From Mesorhabditis belari (taxonomy: Eukaryota; Nematoda; Chromadorea; Rhabditida; Rhabditidae), in the NCBI GenBank assembly GCA_958450365.1, contig CAUEEP010000728.1, forward strand, positions 620,001 through 684,000: 64,000 nt of DNA. Direction: 5' to 3'. How positions within the stretch are numbered: the stretch's first letter is position 1; each line of letters opens with the position of its first letter. Under the pieces are notes generated by a model. It searched no databases. It was not told where the DNA came from and saw only the letters and a list, made by a program, of their open reading frames with translations. The translations under genes were made by a program, and so were the position numbers. Positions 44,741 to 55,567 of the stretch are shown here, in pieces.

Positions 44741-46524
44741 AAAAGAAGAGGAAGAAGAAGAAGGAAAAGAAAAAATAACAGAATACACAAAAGAAAGATG
44801 GGAAAGGACTAGAATGAAGTGGAGAAATGGGGAGAGTAATCAAAGGAGAAAGGAGAAAGTAGAAATGCAGAAATGCAGAAAGTCAGAAAATTTTTTTGAA
44901 GGGCCCCAGATGAAATAACGATCAGTGGTTGGGAAAGAAAGAGAAGAGCCCAAAAAAAAGAGGAAAGGAATTGAGAGAAGTTGGGAGATCGATGGGCTTT
45001 CGGCTGAAAGAGATGAAGGGAAAAGGGTGGATCTCCTCCACCCAATAACGGGCCTAAAGAGGGCTCATTTTTTTTGAGTGAAGTCTTTTTGCACCCCATG
45101 AAAAAGAAAAAAAAAGACAATCCAATCATAGCCTTTCCTCTTTTTTTCAGAGCTTTTTTTTGGTCACAAATTTCCCCTCTAGATTTCCATGGCTTTTCTT
45201 TGGGGAATTTTCTGAAGAGAGTTTTGATGAACGACTTTTTTGATTGGATTTTGTGGACAGAGTTGGCAGTCAATGATTTTCAAGCCAAGCCAAGCCAGCC
45301 AAGCCAGCCAGGCTTTGCAAGCCAAGCCAAGTCAAAGCCAATGATTTTCAATTGGTTTAATGGGCTCTGACTCTGACTTTGCTTGCTCTGAAATTTATGG
45401 GAAATTGCGCAGAAATAGCTGACTTAAATAGCTGGAGATAGTTGTTGAGATGGAAATAAAGCGTTCAAGTTGTCAAACGAACTCAGTCAAACAAATTGTA
45501 GAGGTTAAATTGAAATCAAGACGGTTCTCCACTACACTATATTGTGAAGAAACACACTAAAATCGCTGACAAAATCCAAAATTCAATTCAAAGTTTCAAA
45601 AAATCTTCTCGATTTCAGTGTCCCCTTGTTCTCATTTATTATGACCGGGAAATCCCTTTCCTTTTGAAAAAAAGCTCTCTTCTTTTCGGCAGCAATTCAT
45701 TTTTAAATAGTGTCATATAGAAAATGTTTGTAGACAAAAGACAAAAGATTTGACGAAAAAAAAGAGGATGAGAGAAAAAGGAGTTTCTCGCAACAGAGAG
45801 CGCAAAGATTTCACTGAGAATTCATGTTTTTATGCTTTGAAATGAGAGTTTAATTTCGGTAACTGTATTAGGAAATCTCTGATGAATGCATTTGGGATTA
45901 AATGATTTGATTTTTATAAATTCTCTTACTTCCAAATGGATTCAATTTCATGAGTGCCGAGTCCTGCCATCCACTGAACATTTTCGAATTGGTTGGAATT
46001 GGTTGGAATTGGTTGGAATTGGTTGGAATTGATTGAAATTGATTGGAATTGATTGGACTGGATTGGAATTGATTGGAATTGGTTGGAATTTGAATTGGGT
46101 AGTTAGTTTCAATTATTAGAAATATAAAGTTTCATTTTTAATATTTGAATTGGGTAGTTAGTTTCAATTATTAGAAATATAAAGTTTCAAATTTTTGTAA
46201 AATGTCGATTTCTCGACGTTGAGCCAGCCAAGTTTTAAGTTTTGCTTTTTTTTTGGGTTTGACTGAGCTGTTTGGACAGATGAGCAGTTTTAAAATGGGA
46301 AAGGGAAAAAACGATAGAATATTGGATTTTCGATAGAATATTGGATTTATTTCTCTAACAGCACGTGATCTGTGCCTCTATAGTTATTCGCAAATTTAGT
46401 AGAAAGGTTTCAGCAGAAAAAGAGAGAAACATTTTTATTAAAAAAAGCATGAAACTTTAATTCAAATCCATTTTCGTCATTTGTCATTTCATTTCGGATT
46501 CGAATCAGCCATGCTTTTATGGAT
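44741..46524. other. Non-coding stretch
   Basis: GA-rich and low-complexity segments (44710-44800), a GCCAAGCCAAGCCA array (45286-45335) and a TTGGAATTGG array (46003-46095). No exon supported. Confidence 0.55.
46003..46095. repeat. 11-bp minisatellite TTGGAATTGGT
   Basis: About eight units of TTGGAATTGGT/TTGGAATTGAT. A neighbouring 50-bp direct repeat (GAATTGGGTAGTTAGTTTCA) occurs at 46094 and 46147. Confidence 0.8.
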
Positions 46525-46811
46525 TACCGTATTTCTTCGAATAGAAGACCGGGTAAAGAGTATCATCGCGTACTCCTGCGTAGCAGCCCTTTTTAAAATT
46601 TCTTTTCTGCATAAAAGCTTTCAATGAAGTGCTAGAGGGCTGGAAAATGGCTCAAAAATACCACATGAGCTAACAGATTTTTGAGCCATTTTCCAGCTCT
46701 ATAGCACTTGATTGAAAGCTTTTAGGCAGAAAAGAAATTTTAAAAAGGGCTGCTACGCGGGAGTACACGATGATACTCTTTACCCAGTCTTCTATTCGAA
46801 GAAATGCGGTA
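46525..46811. mobile_element. Palindromic MITE with TACCGTATTTCTTCGAATAG termini
   Basis: The arms mirror TACCGTATTTCTTCGAATAG AAGAC, GGGTAAAGAGTATCATCG and GCTTTCAAT, with a small loop. The outer TACCG(T/C)A resembles the ends of the 3877-4145 family but the interiors differ. Confidence 0.8.
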
Positions 46812-47696
46812 GTCTCAAAAGGATAAACAAAGTGACAAGAAAGAACTCAAAAAAATCCCCAATTTTGAGCGTAGATTCCAATTGTAGATTTCAATATAAG
46901 AAAGCCGTATTTCAAAAAAACACAAAACCTTCAATTGTTCTTTTTCTAGATGACGGCCATGGCTCAGAAAGCCTAGGGAAGACGAAGAAGAAGAAGAAGA
47001 AAAGAGGTCTGATTGTAGGGTGAGATTCGATTTGGGAGGGTTTTTTCGCGGCTCTGAAAAGAAGAAGACATGAGAAGAGCCGAAGCTGAATTTGGGGAGG
47101 TTTAAGAATCGGCTCGTTGCCAAATCTCATCCAAATAGATATTCAGTAGCGGAGTTGACTGGTGAAGCTGTTTAGGCTTCATTTGGTATTACTGAAAGTG
47201 ATCCCAGTTTACAGCTAGCTCGTCAATTCGAAAATGAAATTCAGAATCAGAGATGTTCGTCTGTCGATTATGAAAGAACTTGTTATTATTATGACCTTTG
47301 AGAAACTTAAAAAAGCAAAGTAATTAATTGTTAGGTCAAGAGACTTTTTATGGACCAACTTGTTCACATTCTCTTGTTTTCAGTAAAAGAAGAAGAAAGA
47401 AAGAAAAAAGAAGGCGGAAGAGAATTTGCGCGCTGTCTAATTGGAAATGTGATGGATGACCGGGGTAGGACACGCATAAATTTTACTCTTTCATTTTTTT
47501 GACTTTTCCCCATCTCATTTCTCAGTGTTCAGTCCTTTTCAAGCATAAAGTTCTTCACATTCATTCGATCGTTTCTTTTGAATGAATAGAAGAGATGTAT
47601 GTACACATAAAAGCTGAAAGTTTTGCATATTACAAGTTTGTTGGGTTCAAAAATTCATAGTAATCGTTTTCTTCTTTAAAACTTTGCATGATATTA

Positions 47697-48105
47697 CACA
47701 ACGGCGCGAAATAAGGCAAAAAACATTTCTCTGGTCAAAATTCAAGTTTGACATACCATTCGACGTAAAAAATTGCGCTGATTCCGAATCTGAAACTTTT
47801 TTAAAAATCGGTTCGACAGTTTTTCTTAAAAATGAGATTTACCCAAAAATCCCATTATGGGTTTTCTAAAAAGCACTCGAAAACACGTATTTCAGGATGG
47901 ACCAAAAATCCCCGGCGAATTTTTAAAGATATTTTCTTTCTGGTCATTTTAAGACCAAAAACGTCAAAAACCATTGATTTTGAGGTCAGATAAATCGTTT
48001 TGAAAATCGCAATGGATAACCTACCGTAACCCGCGCACAATAGCTTAAAGGTCGAATTCTAAAATGCAATCGATTCAAAATTTGCGTTTGAATTTTTTTT
48101 AAAGT
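47697..48105. repeat. Terminal repeat, type 1, left outer
   Basis: About 409 bp beginning CACAACGGCGCGAAATAAGG and running to the CAAATTTGCGTTTGAATTTT region. Includes TACCGTAACCCGCGCACAAT. Confidence 0.85.
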
Positions 48106-48235
48106 TTTGTATAGCTTTTTTTTCAAGAGTTTTGTCCATTTTACTATTTTAGATTTATTCTTTTTCATATTTCCCTTTTTAAGTTTCCTGTATATTACTT
48201 ATTCTACTCAAAACATAAATTTCAATTGATATTCT

Positions 48236-49804
48236 ATGAACACATTCATTTCAGGGATGGCGAGCAGAAGACAACGACTTGCAAACAAAGCCACACGGAA
48301 GAAGCAGATTGAGATGCAATTGGAAAAGAAACAACAAAAAGATACAATCAAATCTAAGATGACTTCCCTAACGTATAAAAGGCTAATCAAACGGAAATCA
48401 CGGAATTTGCAACTACTTAAGCAACTCGGCCAGCTTAGTATTGCCAGAAGAATCAAACGAAAGTATAGGATAGCGCCAAAGAAAGTGATGGGTAAGGGGA
48501 ATTTCGAAAGGATTTCTATCTCCAGTTCAAACGCTAAGCTTATTTTCGAAATCTAAAATCACACGAGCTGCTCATCGACTTTATTCAAGCCATTCACCAA
48601 ATTTTGCTACTGAATACATGATGAGAAAGCTTTCGGATTCGATTACAAGCAAAGTGGAATACGTAATAAAGCAAAATGTTGTTATTTTAAAGGACATAAC
48701 GAGTGCGGTGGAATACAGGCTCAAAAAACATCCCAGCGCACGAAAAATGCGACTTGTTCTCAGCGGAGATAAAGGCTTTGAAACAACTAAAATTACATTG
48801 ATGATTCCTGACAGATCGATGAAACCACAATCGCCGTATAATCACCTCATTATAGCCGTCTGGAAGGGCAACGATAACCACGAAAACCTGAAGCAGTTTC
48901 AACAAGTGTTTGAGGAACTGAAACAAATGAAGACCCAGTTATTTGTTACTGGTGATCTAAGTTTTTTGGCGAGTTTGTATGGTCTTTCAAACGCATCAAC
49001 TTTCCCATGCATTTGGTGTCACTTCAGGGTGAATAAGAAAAGGGGTGTAACTGGGCTAATGGAAAGCTTTGACCGTAAAAATTATCAAGAACGAACAATT
49101 CAGGATTTCGATGCCCGTCTCAAGGTTGATCAAAAGTTTCCCGAACAAAGGATTGGCGTTTTTCGCAAGTATGTATGGCCGATTGAACCAATCCAATGCG
49201 TTCCTCCGTCTCTTCATATAAAGCTTGGCATAGGAAACGCAATTTACAAAGAGATGGAAGCCGAGATACGAAGTTCAGGAACGGTATCTGAGATTGATGA
49301 TTTTTATCGGTTAACAAAAAAGCTGGGATTTGTTAAATCTTACAAAGCGGATGATCTAAACGGTCCAAAATTGAAGAAATTTTATCTATCCGCTAATGAG
49401 TTTAAAGCATTAATCAGTTCTCCGCGATACATTCTACTCTTAGATTGTCTAGATGCATTTGCAAAATTTGCTGAGCGTATCGGATCAACGAAAAAAACAT
49501 GGATGACAATGAAATCGAAAACATCACTGAGGCAACTAACGAGGTTTTAGAAAGGCTTAAAAAGGCAGCTATCGGAGGAAAATCAGTGAAAGTTCACGTT
49601 GCGCTGAAGCACGTACCGCTCTTTTTGAAACAAAATAGATGCCTGGGCTCAATGTCTGAAGAAGGGCTTGAAAGCTTACATTCAATGTATGAGCAGTTAT
49701 GCCGAAGAATTAAACGAAGTAATGAAAACGAAATTTTACTTTACGCTGCTCGAAAGTATGCTGTGAACGTTATTCTTTTTGATTCTGGTTACTTAGATGT
49801 TTAA
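48236..49804 (+). pseudogene. Damaged copy of the RAG1/Transib-like transposase
   Basis: Nearly identical to the intact copy at 50729-52297 but broken by homopolymer indels. One extra G at about 48498 ends the first frame after ~90 codons. An A moved between two A-runs near 48725-48745 changes seven residues. One A is missing in the run before 49499. The rest of the product, including the SGDKG, TGDLSF, CIWC and HVALKHVP motifs, is conserved. All differences are in short homopolymers, so consensus errors in the assembly are a real alternative to true decay. Confidence 0.8.
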
Positions 49805-50080
49805 TTTTGCATTTGATTATTTGAATCTTTCAATTTTGTACTTCTTGCTAAAGTCTATTTGTTATTTGTTTTTAGATCTAACTCAAAAACGAAAGACCAA
49901 CCCAAATCTGCTAGATCTTCTTTTATTGGCTCGCTCTATGTCACTTGCCCATCCGCCACAAAAAATTCTGCAAAGAAAGCGCTCTGTTCAGGTAATAGCT
50001 TTAAAAACTTAACTTTTGTTGTTTGGATCAGAAACGACGAAAATGCAAAGAAATAGTGTCAATGAAAAAAAGAAACAAAC

Positions 50081-50474
50081 TTTAAAAAAATTCAAACGCA
50101 AATTTTGAATCGATTGCATTTTAGAATTCGACCTTTAAGCTATTGTGCGCGGGTTACGGTAGGTTATCCATTGCGATTTTCAAAACGATTTATCTGACCT
50201 CAAAATCAATGGTTTTTGACGTTTTTGGTCTTAAAATGACCAGAAAGAAAATATCTTTAACAATTCGCCGGGGATTTTTGGTCCATCCTGAAATACGTGT
50301 TTTCGAGTGCTTTTTAGAAAACCCATAATGGGATTTTTGGGTAAATCTCATTTTTAAGAAAAACTGTCGAACCGATTTTTAAAAAAGTTTCAGATTCGGA
50401 ATCAGCGCAATTTTTTACGTCGAATGGTATGTCAAACTTGAATTTTGACCAGAAAAATTTTTCGCGCCGTTGTG
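50081..50474. repeat. Terminal repeat, type 2, internal
   Basis: Starts TTTAAAAAAATTCAAACGCA and ends CGCGCCGTTGTG. It lacks the AAATAAGGCAAAAAACATTT stretch of type 1. It is immediately followed by CACTA, the complement of TAGTG. Confidence 0.85.
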
Positions 50475-50728
50475 CACTATTTCTTTGCATTTTCGTCGTT
50501 TCTGATCCAAACAACAAAAGTTAAGTTTTTAAAGCTATTACCTGAACAGAGCGCTTTCTTTGCAGAATTTTTTGTGGCGGATGGGCAAGTGACATAGAGC
50601 GAGCCAATAAAAGAAGATCTAGCAGATTTGGGTTGGTCTTTCGTTTTTGAGTTAGATCTAAAAACAAATAACAAATAGACTTTAGCAAGAAGTACAAAAT
50701 TGAAAGATTCAAATAATCAAATGCAAAA

Positions 50729-52297
50729 TTAAACATCTAAGTAACCAGAATCAAAAAGAATAACGTTCACAGCATACTTTCGAGCAGCGTAAAGTAAAAT
50801 TTCGTTTTCATTACTTCGTTTAATTCTTCGGCATAACTGCTCATACATTGAATGTAAGCTTTCAAGCCCTTCTTCAGACATTGAGCCCAGGCATCTATTT
50901 TGTTTCAAAAAGAGCGGTACGTGCTTCAGCGCAACGTGAACTTTCACTGATTTTCCTCCGATAGCTGCCTTTTTAAGCCTTTCTAAAACCTCGTTAGTTG
51001 CCTCAGTGATGTTTTCGATTTCATTGTCATCCATGTTTTTTTTCGTTGATCCGATACGCTCAGCAAATTTTGCAAATGCATCTAGACAATCTAAGAGTAG
51101 AATGTATCGCGGAGAACTGATTAATGCTTTAAACTCATTAGCGGATAGATAAAATTTCTTCAATTTTGGACCGTTTAGATCATCCGCTTTGTAAGATTTA
51201 ACAAATCCCAGCTTTTTTGTTAACCGATAAAAATCATCAATCTCAGATACCGTTCCTGAACTTCGTATCTCGGCTTCCATCTCTTTGTAAATTGCGTTTC
51301 CTATGCCAAGCTTTATATGAAGAGACGGAGGAACGCATTGGATTGGTTCAATCGGCCATACATACTTGCGAAAAACGCCAATCCTTTGTTCGGGAAACTT
51401 TTGATCAACCTTGAGACGGGCATCGAAATCCTGAATTGTTCGTTCTTGATAATTTTTACGGTCAAAGCTTTCCATTAGCCCAGTTACACCCCTTTTCTTA
51501 TTCACCCTGAAGTGACACCAAATGCATGGGAAAGTTGATGCGTTTGAAAGACCATACAAACTCGCCAAAAAACTTAGATCACCAGTAACAAATAACTGGG
51601 TCTTCATTTGTTTCAGTTCCTCAAACACTTGTTGAAACTGCTTCAGGTTTTCGTGGTTATCGTTGCCCTTCCAGACGGCTATAATGAGGTGATTATACGG
51701 CGATTGTGGTTTCATCGATCTGTCAGGAATCATCAATGTAATTTTAGTTGTTTCAAAGCCTTTATCTCCGCTGAGAACAAGTCGCATTTTTTCGTGCGCT
51801 GGGATGTTTTTGAGCCTGTATTCCACCGCACTCGTTATGTCCTTTAAAATAACAACATTTTGCTTTATTACGTATTCCACTTTGCTTGTAATCGAATCCG
51901 AAAGCTTTCTCATCATGTATTCAGTAGCAAAATTTGGTGAATGGCTTGAATAAAGTCGATGAGCAGCTCGTGTGATTTTAGATTTCGAAAATAAGCTTAG
52001 CGTTTGAACTGGAGATAGAAATCCTTTCGAAATTCCCTTACCCATCACTTTCTTTGGCGCTATCCTATACTTTCGTTTGATTCTTCTGGCAATACTAAGC
52101 TGGCCGAGTTGCTTAAGTAGTTGCAAATTCCGTGATTTCCGTTTGATTAGCCTTTTATACGTTAGGGAAGTCATCTTAGATTTGATTGTATCTTTTTGTT
52201 GTTTCTTTTCCAATTGCATCTCAATCTGCTTCTTCCGTGTGGCTTTGTTTGCAAGTCGTTGTCTTCTGCTCGCCATCCCTGAAATGAATGTGTTCAT
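50729..52297 (-). CDS. RAG1/Transib-like transposase, intact 522-aa frame
   Basis: A single open frame; Met8 is an equally good start because TTTCAG|GG precedes it. The first ~90 residues are very basic (RRQRLANKATRKK, RRIKRKYRIAPKK), fitting DNA binding. A DDE core follows: SGDKG with Asp178, TGDLSFLASLYGL with Asp240, CIWC (Cys258, Cys261), PPSLHIKLGIGN (His327), HVALKHVP (His454, His459) and SEEGLESLH with Glu479. In mouse RAG1 the catalytic residues are D600, D708 and E962 and the zinc ligands C727, C730, H937 and H942. The spacings His-to-His (5) and second His-to-Glu (20) are identical, and Asp-to-first-Cys is 18 here versus 19. The protein would cut and rejoin the element's CAC-starting ends. 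A short extra 3' exon is possible: donor inside the last codons and acceptor TTTTTAG before 50658, ending at 50521. That the enzyme is active is an inference. Confidence 0.8.
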   Translation of the reverse strand: MNTFISGMASRRQRLANKATRKKQIEMQLEKKQQKDTIKSKMTSLTYKRLIKRKSRNLQLLKQLGQLSIARRIKRKYRIAPKKVMGKGISKGFLSPVQTLSLFSKSKITRAAHRLYSSHSPNFATEYMMRKLSDSITSKVEYVIKQNVVILKDITSAVEYRLKNIPAHEKMRLVLSGDKGFETTKITLMIPDRSMKPQSPYNHLIIAVWKGNDNHENLKQFQQVFEELKQMKTQLFVTGDLSFLASLYGLSNASTFPCIWCHFRVNKKRGVTGLMESFDRKNYQERTIQDFDARLKVDQKFPEQRIGVFRKYVWPIEPIQCVPPSLHIKLGIGNAIYKEMEAEIRSSGTVSEIDDFYRLTKKLGFVKSYKADDLNGPKLKKFYLSANEFKALISSPRYILLLDCLDAFAKFAERIGSTKKNMDDNEIENITEATNEVLERLKKAAIGGKSVKVHVALKHVPLFLKQNRCLGSMSEEGLESLHSMYEQLCRRIKRSNENEILLYAARKYAVNVILFDSGYLDV

Positions 52298-52429
52298 AGA
52301 ATATCAATTGAAATTTATGTTTTGAGTAGAATAAGTAATATACAGGAAACTTAAAAAGGGAAATATGAAAAAGAATAAATCTAAAATAGTAAAATGGACA
52401 AAACTCTTGAAAAAAAGCTATACAAAACT

Positions 52430-52835
52430 TTAAAAAAAATTCAAACGCAAATTTTGAATCGATTGCATTTTAGAATTCGACCTTTAAGCTATTGTGCGCG
52501 GGTTACGGTAGGTTATCCATTGCGATTTTCAAAACGATTTATCTGACCTCAAAATCAATGGTTTTTGACGTTTTTGGTCTTAAAATGACCAGAAAGAAAA
52601 TATCTTTAAAAATTCGCCGGGGATTTTTGGTCCATCCTGAAATACGTGTTTTCGAGTGCTTTTTAGAAAACCCATAATGGGATTTTTGGGTAAATCTCAT
52701 TTTTAAGAAAAACTGTCGAACCGATTTTTAAAAAAGTTTCAGATTCGGAATCAGCGCAATTTTTTACGTCGAATGGTATGTCAAACTTGAATTTTGACCA
52801 GAGAAATGTTTTTTGCCTTATTTCGCGCCGTTGTG
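52430..52835. repeat. Terminal repeat, type 1, inverted internal
   Basis: Reverse complement of 47697-48105. Its outer end GTTGTG is followed by TAGTG, the proposed target duplication of the inner insertion. Confidence 0.85.
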
Positions 52836-52862
52836 TAGTGTCAATGAAAAAAAGAAACAAAC

Positions 52863-53256
52863 TTTAAAAAAATTCAAACGCAAATTTTGAATCGATTGCA
52901 TTTTAGAATTCGACCTTTAAGCTATTGTGCGCGGGTTACGGTAGGTTATCCATTGCGATTTTCAAAACGATTTATCTGACCTCAAAATCAATGGTTTTTG
53001 ACGTTTTTGGTCTTAAAATGACCAGAAAGAAAATATCTTTAACAATTCGCCGGGGATTTTTGGTCCATCCTGAAATACGTGTTTTCGAGTGCTTTTTAGA
53101 AAACCCATAATGGGATTTTTGGGTAAATCTCATTTTTAAGAAAAACTGTCGAACCGATTTTTAAAAAAGTTTCAGATTCGGAATCAGCGCAATTTTTTAC
53201 GTCGAATGGTATGTCAAACTTGAATTTTGACCAGAAAAATTTTTCGCGCCGTTGTG
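52863..53256. repeat. Terminal repeat, type 2, right outer
   Basis: Near-identical to 50081-50474, including the leader TGTCAATGAAAAAAAGAAAC just before it. It ends at the outer TATTA duplication. Confidence 0.85.
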
Positions 53257-53332
53257 TATTAGTCTCTAGATTACATAAGTATACCAGTTTTCCTACCGCA
53301 ATGAGATTATCAACACAGCAGACCAAAGAATA

Positions 53333-54932
53333 CAGTCATGCACAAAAGTCTTGTAACATCCAGTTTATCAAATTTCAAAGTGTAATAACTTTTTTTGCAA
53401 AGAGGTGAATTCCCAAACAGTTTTTGGTTTTCAGTTGTCAAAAATTTCTATTTTTATATGCAAGAAAAACTTTATTGAAACGATTAACAAAAATTAAGAA
53501 AAACAAATAAAAACAAAAACGGGCGCATTTTTGATGCTCAAAAGTCTTTTAACATTTGAAAAAAACAGAAATTATCAAATTTTTAATACTTCGTTGGTCC
53601 ACCTTTAGCTTTGTTGACTTCCTGGATCCGCTTTGGCATTGAATCAACTAAATCGCGTAGAATTTGGGCTCTCAGGGATGACCAGGTACGGAGTATGAAG
53701 AACCAAAGCTCTATCTTCGAGTTGAATCGCTTTCCCTTCAGCTTTGACTTCAAAAAAGCCCAAAGATGCTCAATGACGTTCAAATCTGGGCTGTATGGAG
53801 GAGCTGAGATAAGCTGAACACGATTTGCTTTGAACCATCCTGGAAGGCGAGCTTTTCCACCATTTGCGAGACTGACGACCCCGCCCATTAGCAATTGGCT
53901 CTTGTGGCAAGGCGCATTATCCTGATAAAGCAGCCATCCAGGACCCATTTTTGCAATTGAAAATGGCAGAAGATGATTCTGGAGAACTGATTTGTAGCCT
54001 TCAGCGTTGAGCGTTGAGTTTAGTAGCACTAGCGGACCTGGTGAATTTCTCGACATTGCACCTGAAAGACAGAGTTGAGAGTGTGCACCATGAAAGTAGC
54101 CCTTACCCCAAAGCATGATTGATCCTTGGCCTAATTTCACGGTTGGTCGCACATATCTGATGTTGTACCGCTTTCCTATTGGTCTTCTGATCAAGTGGTT
54201 GCCATCCGAGCGAAAAAGATTGACTTTTGACTCATCAGTAAAAATCACATTTGCCCAATCATTTTGTCATACTTCTTTGCAAACTCCAAACGAATCTTCC
54301 GATGCTTGGCATTCATCAAGGGCTTCTTGTCACGAACCCATCACGAATCAAGCGTCGGCTCACTGTCATTCGTGATACATCCTTGCCGAATTGACTCTTC
54401 ATCATGACGACTCCATCGCTCGCATTGAGATCCTTGTTATTTTTGTGAGCTTTGACGAGCGCTTTATCCCCTCTGGGTGTTGTAATTGGTGGACGGCCTG
54501 ATTTTGAAGCTCGGTGAACAGATCCAGTCGTTTTGAACGTCCCGACGTTTACAGATACCGTTTTTTCACTGCATTTGAAGAGAGCTGCCACATCTTTCCT
54601 CTGAATTCCTTTCTCTCGTGCTTCCACAATTTTTTCTTTGTCCCGAGTTGACAAATATTGTCCAGGCATCTAAAAAAATAATTTTTTGTTATATAAAAAG
54701 AAAATAAAAACAGAAAAAAAAGCAAAATACTTCAAATGTTACAAGACGAGCATCAAAAATGTTTTTCTTAATTTTTGTTAATCGTTTCAATAAAGTTTTT
54801 CTTGCATATAAAAATAGAAATTTTTGACAACTGAAAACCAAAAACTGTTTGGGAATTCACCTCTTTGCAAAAAAAGTTATTACACTTTGAAATTTGATAA
54901 ACTGGATGTTACAAGACTTTTGTGCATGAGTG
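53333..54932 (-). mobile_element. Tc1-like transposon, 1600 bp
   Basis: Inverted terminal repeats of about 172 bp (53333-53504 and 54761-54932) begin CAGTCATGCACAAAAGTCTT and CACTCATGCACAAAAGTCTT. TA lies on both outer sides (53331-53332, 54933-54934). It carries one transposase gene on the - strand and starts 72 bp after the target duplication of the composite element. The high identity of the two ends suggests recent insertion. Confidence 0.92.
53583..54669 (-). pseudogene. Tc1-like transposase with two frameshifts
   Basis: The N-terminal part (54669-54322) has a helix-turn-helix DNA-binding region (KEKIVEAREKGIQRKDVAAL, and a second with SKSGRPPITTPR). A -/+ frameshift pair near 54322 and 54262 separates it from the catalytic part. 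That part (to 53583) has FTDESKV, LYQDNAPCHKS and PDLNVIEHLW as the D, D and E motifs and ends in KGGPTKY. Between the second Asp and the Glu there are 49 residues instead of the 34 of Tc1, because GGVVSLANGGKARLP is inserted in frame. The two shifts cancel, so sequencing error is possible. As read, the enzyme is dead. Confidence 0.85.
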
Positions 54933-54934
54933 TA

Positions 54935-55316
54935 TGTGCAAATTAGGGTCAACTATAGACTTGAGATCGAGAAAGTCAAATTTTTGGATTGTTTTGCATC
55001 CATTGATAAACACAATTCATTTCTTGTAAATTTACAACGAAAAATTTCACTCTTAAAGCATAACTTTGTGTAAAAAACGATAGACATCTGCTGAAAGAAT
55101 TTCAAAGAAAATGCCAGGAGATCAGTGATTTCAAAAGCAAAACGAAAAAGAGAACAAACAAATGCAAACACACAAAATTTTCGAAAATTTAAGAGAGTAA
55201 ACTCGACATTAAAGCTCATTTGCATAAAATTGTTCGCACACACACAATTCACACAGCTAATCATATTTCCTAAAATGCAATAAGATAACACAAAATGACC
55301 ACCGGTAGGAAATAAA
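54935..55316. other. Short intergenic stretch
   Basis: Between the Tc1-like element and the polyA signal of the phospholipase-like gene. No feature seen. Confidence 0.5.
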
Positions 55317-55322
55317 TTTATT
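55317..55322 (-). terminator. PolyA signal AATAAA of the PLA2-like gene
   Basis: AATAAA on the - strand about 245 nt after the stop codon at 55568. It is the only such hexamer seen in that interval. Confidence 0.5.
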
Positions 55323-55567
55323 ATAAAAAGTACATAAATGTTCTTAGAAATGTATTAACCTAAACGTGCTAGCCAAATGAACCGGAAAAAGTACCCGAAA
55401 TTGGGGAAACAAAGAAGTTTTCTTAAAAAAACGGGAAACACAATAACCTTTAAGTGCAAATACACAGTAGGCGTGGGTAAAAGAGGGCAAAAATTACAGT
55501 AATCTCGTCTATAATCATTAACATGAAAGTACGGCAATTTAACGGAATAACTAATTGATTGCTTGGC

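Larger units (their letters stand above)
47697..53256. mobile_element. Composite RAG1/Transib-like DNA transposon (nested copies)
   Basis: The element starts CACAACGGCGCG and ends CGCGCCGTTGTG. The 5-bp TATTA lies directly outside each end (47692-47696, 53257-53261). Inside are four copies of a roughly 400-bp terminal repeat and two inverted copies of a transposase gene. Order: type-1 end (47697-48105), gene copy on + (48236-49804), type-2 end (50081-50474), gene copy on - (52297-50729), type-1 end inverted (52430-52835), TAGTGTCAATG, type-2 end (52863-53256). Type-1 ends have AAATAAGGCAAAAAACATTT after CGGCGCG; type-2 ends lack it. The layout equals one complete element with an inverted second copy inserted at TAGTG, followed by inversion of the spacer between the long arms. 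The encoded protein supports a RAG1-core/Transib assignment. Confidence 0.85.

Noticed and set aside
47697..53256. Two separate neighbouring transposons
   Set aside because: Only the outermost ends carry matching TATTA flanks, and the two internal ends do not bound independent complete elements. A nested, rearranged unit fits better.
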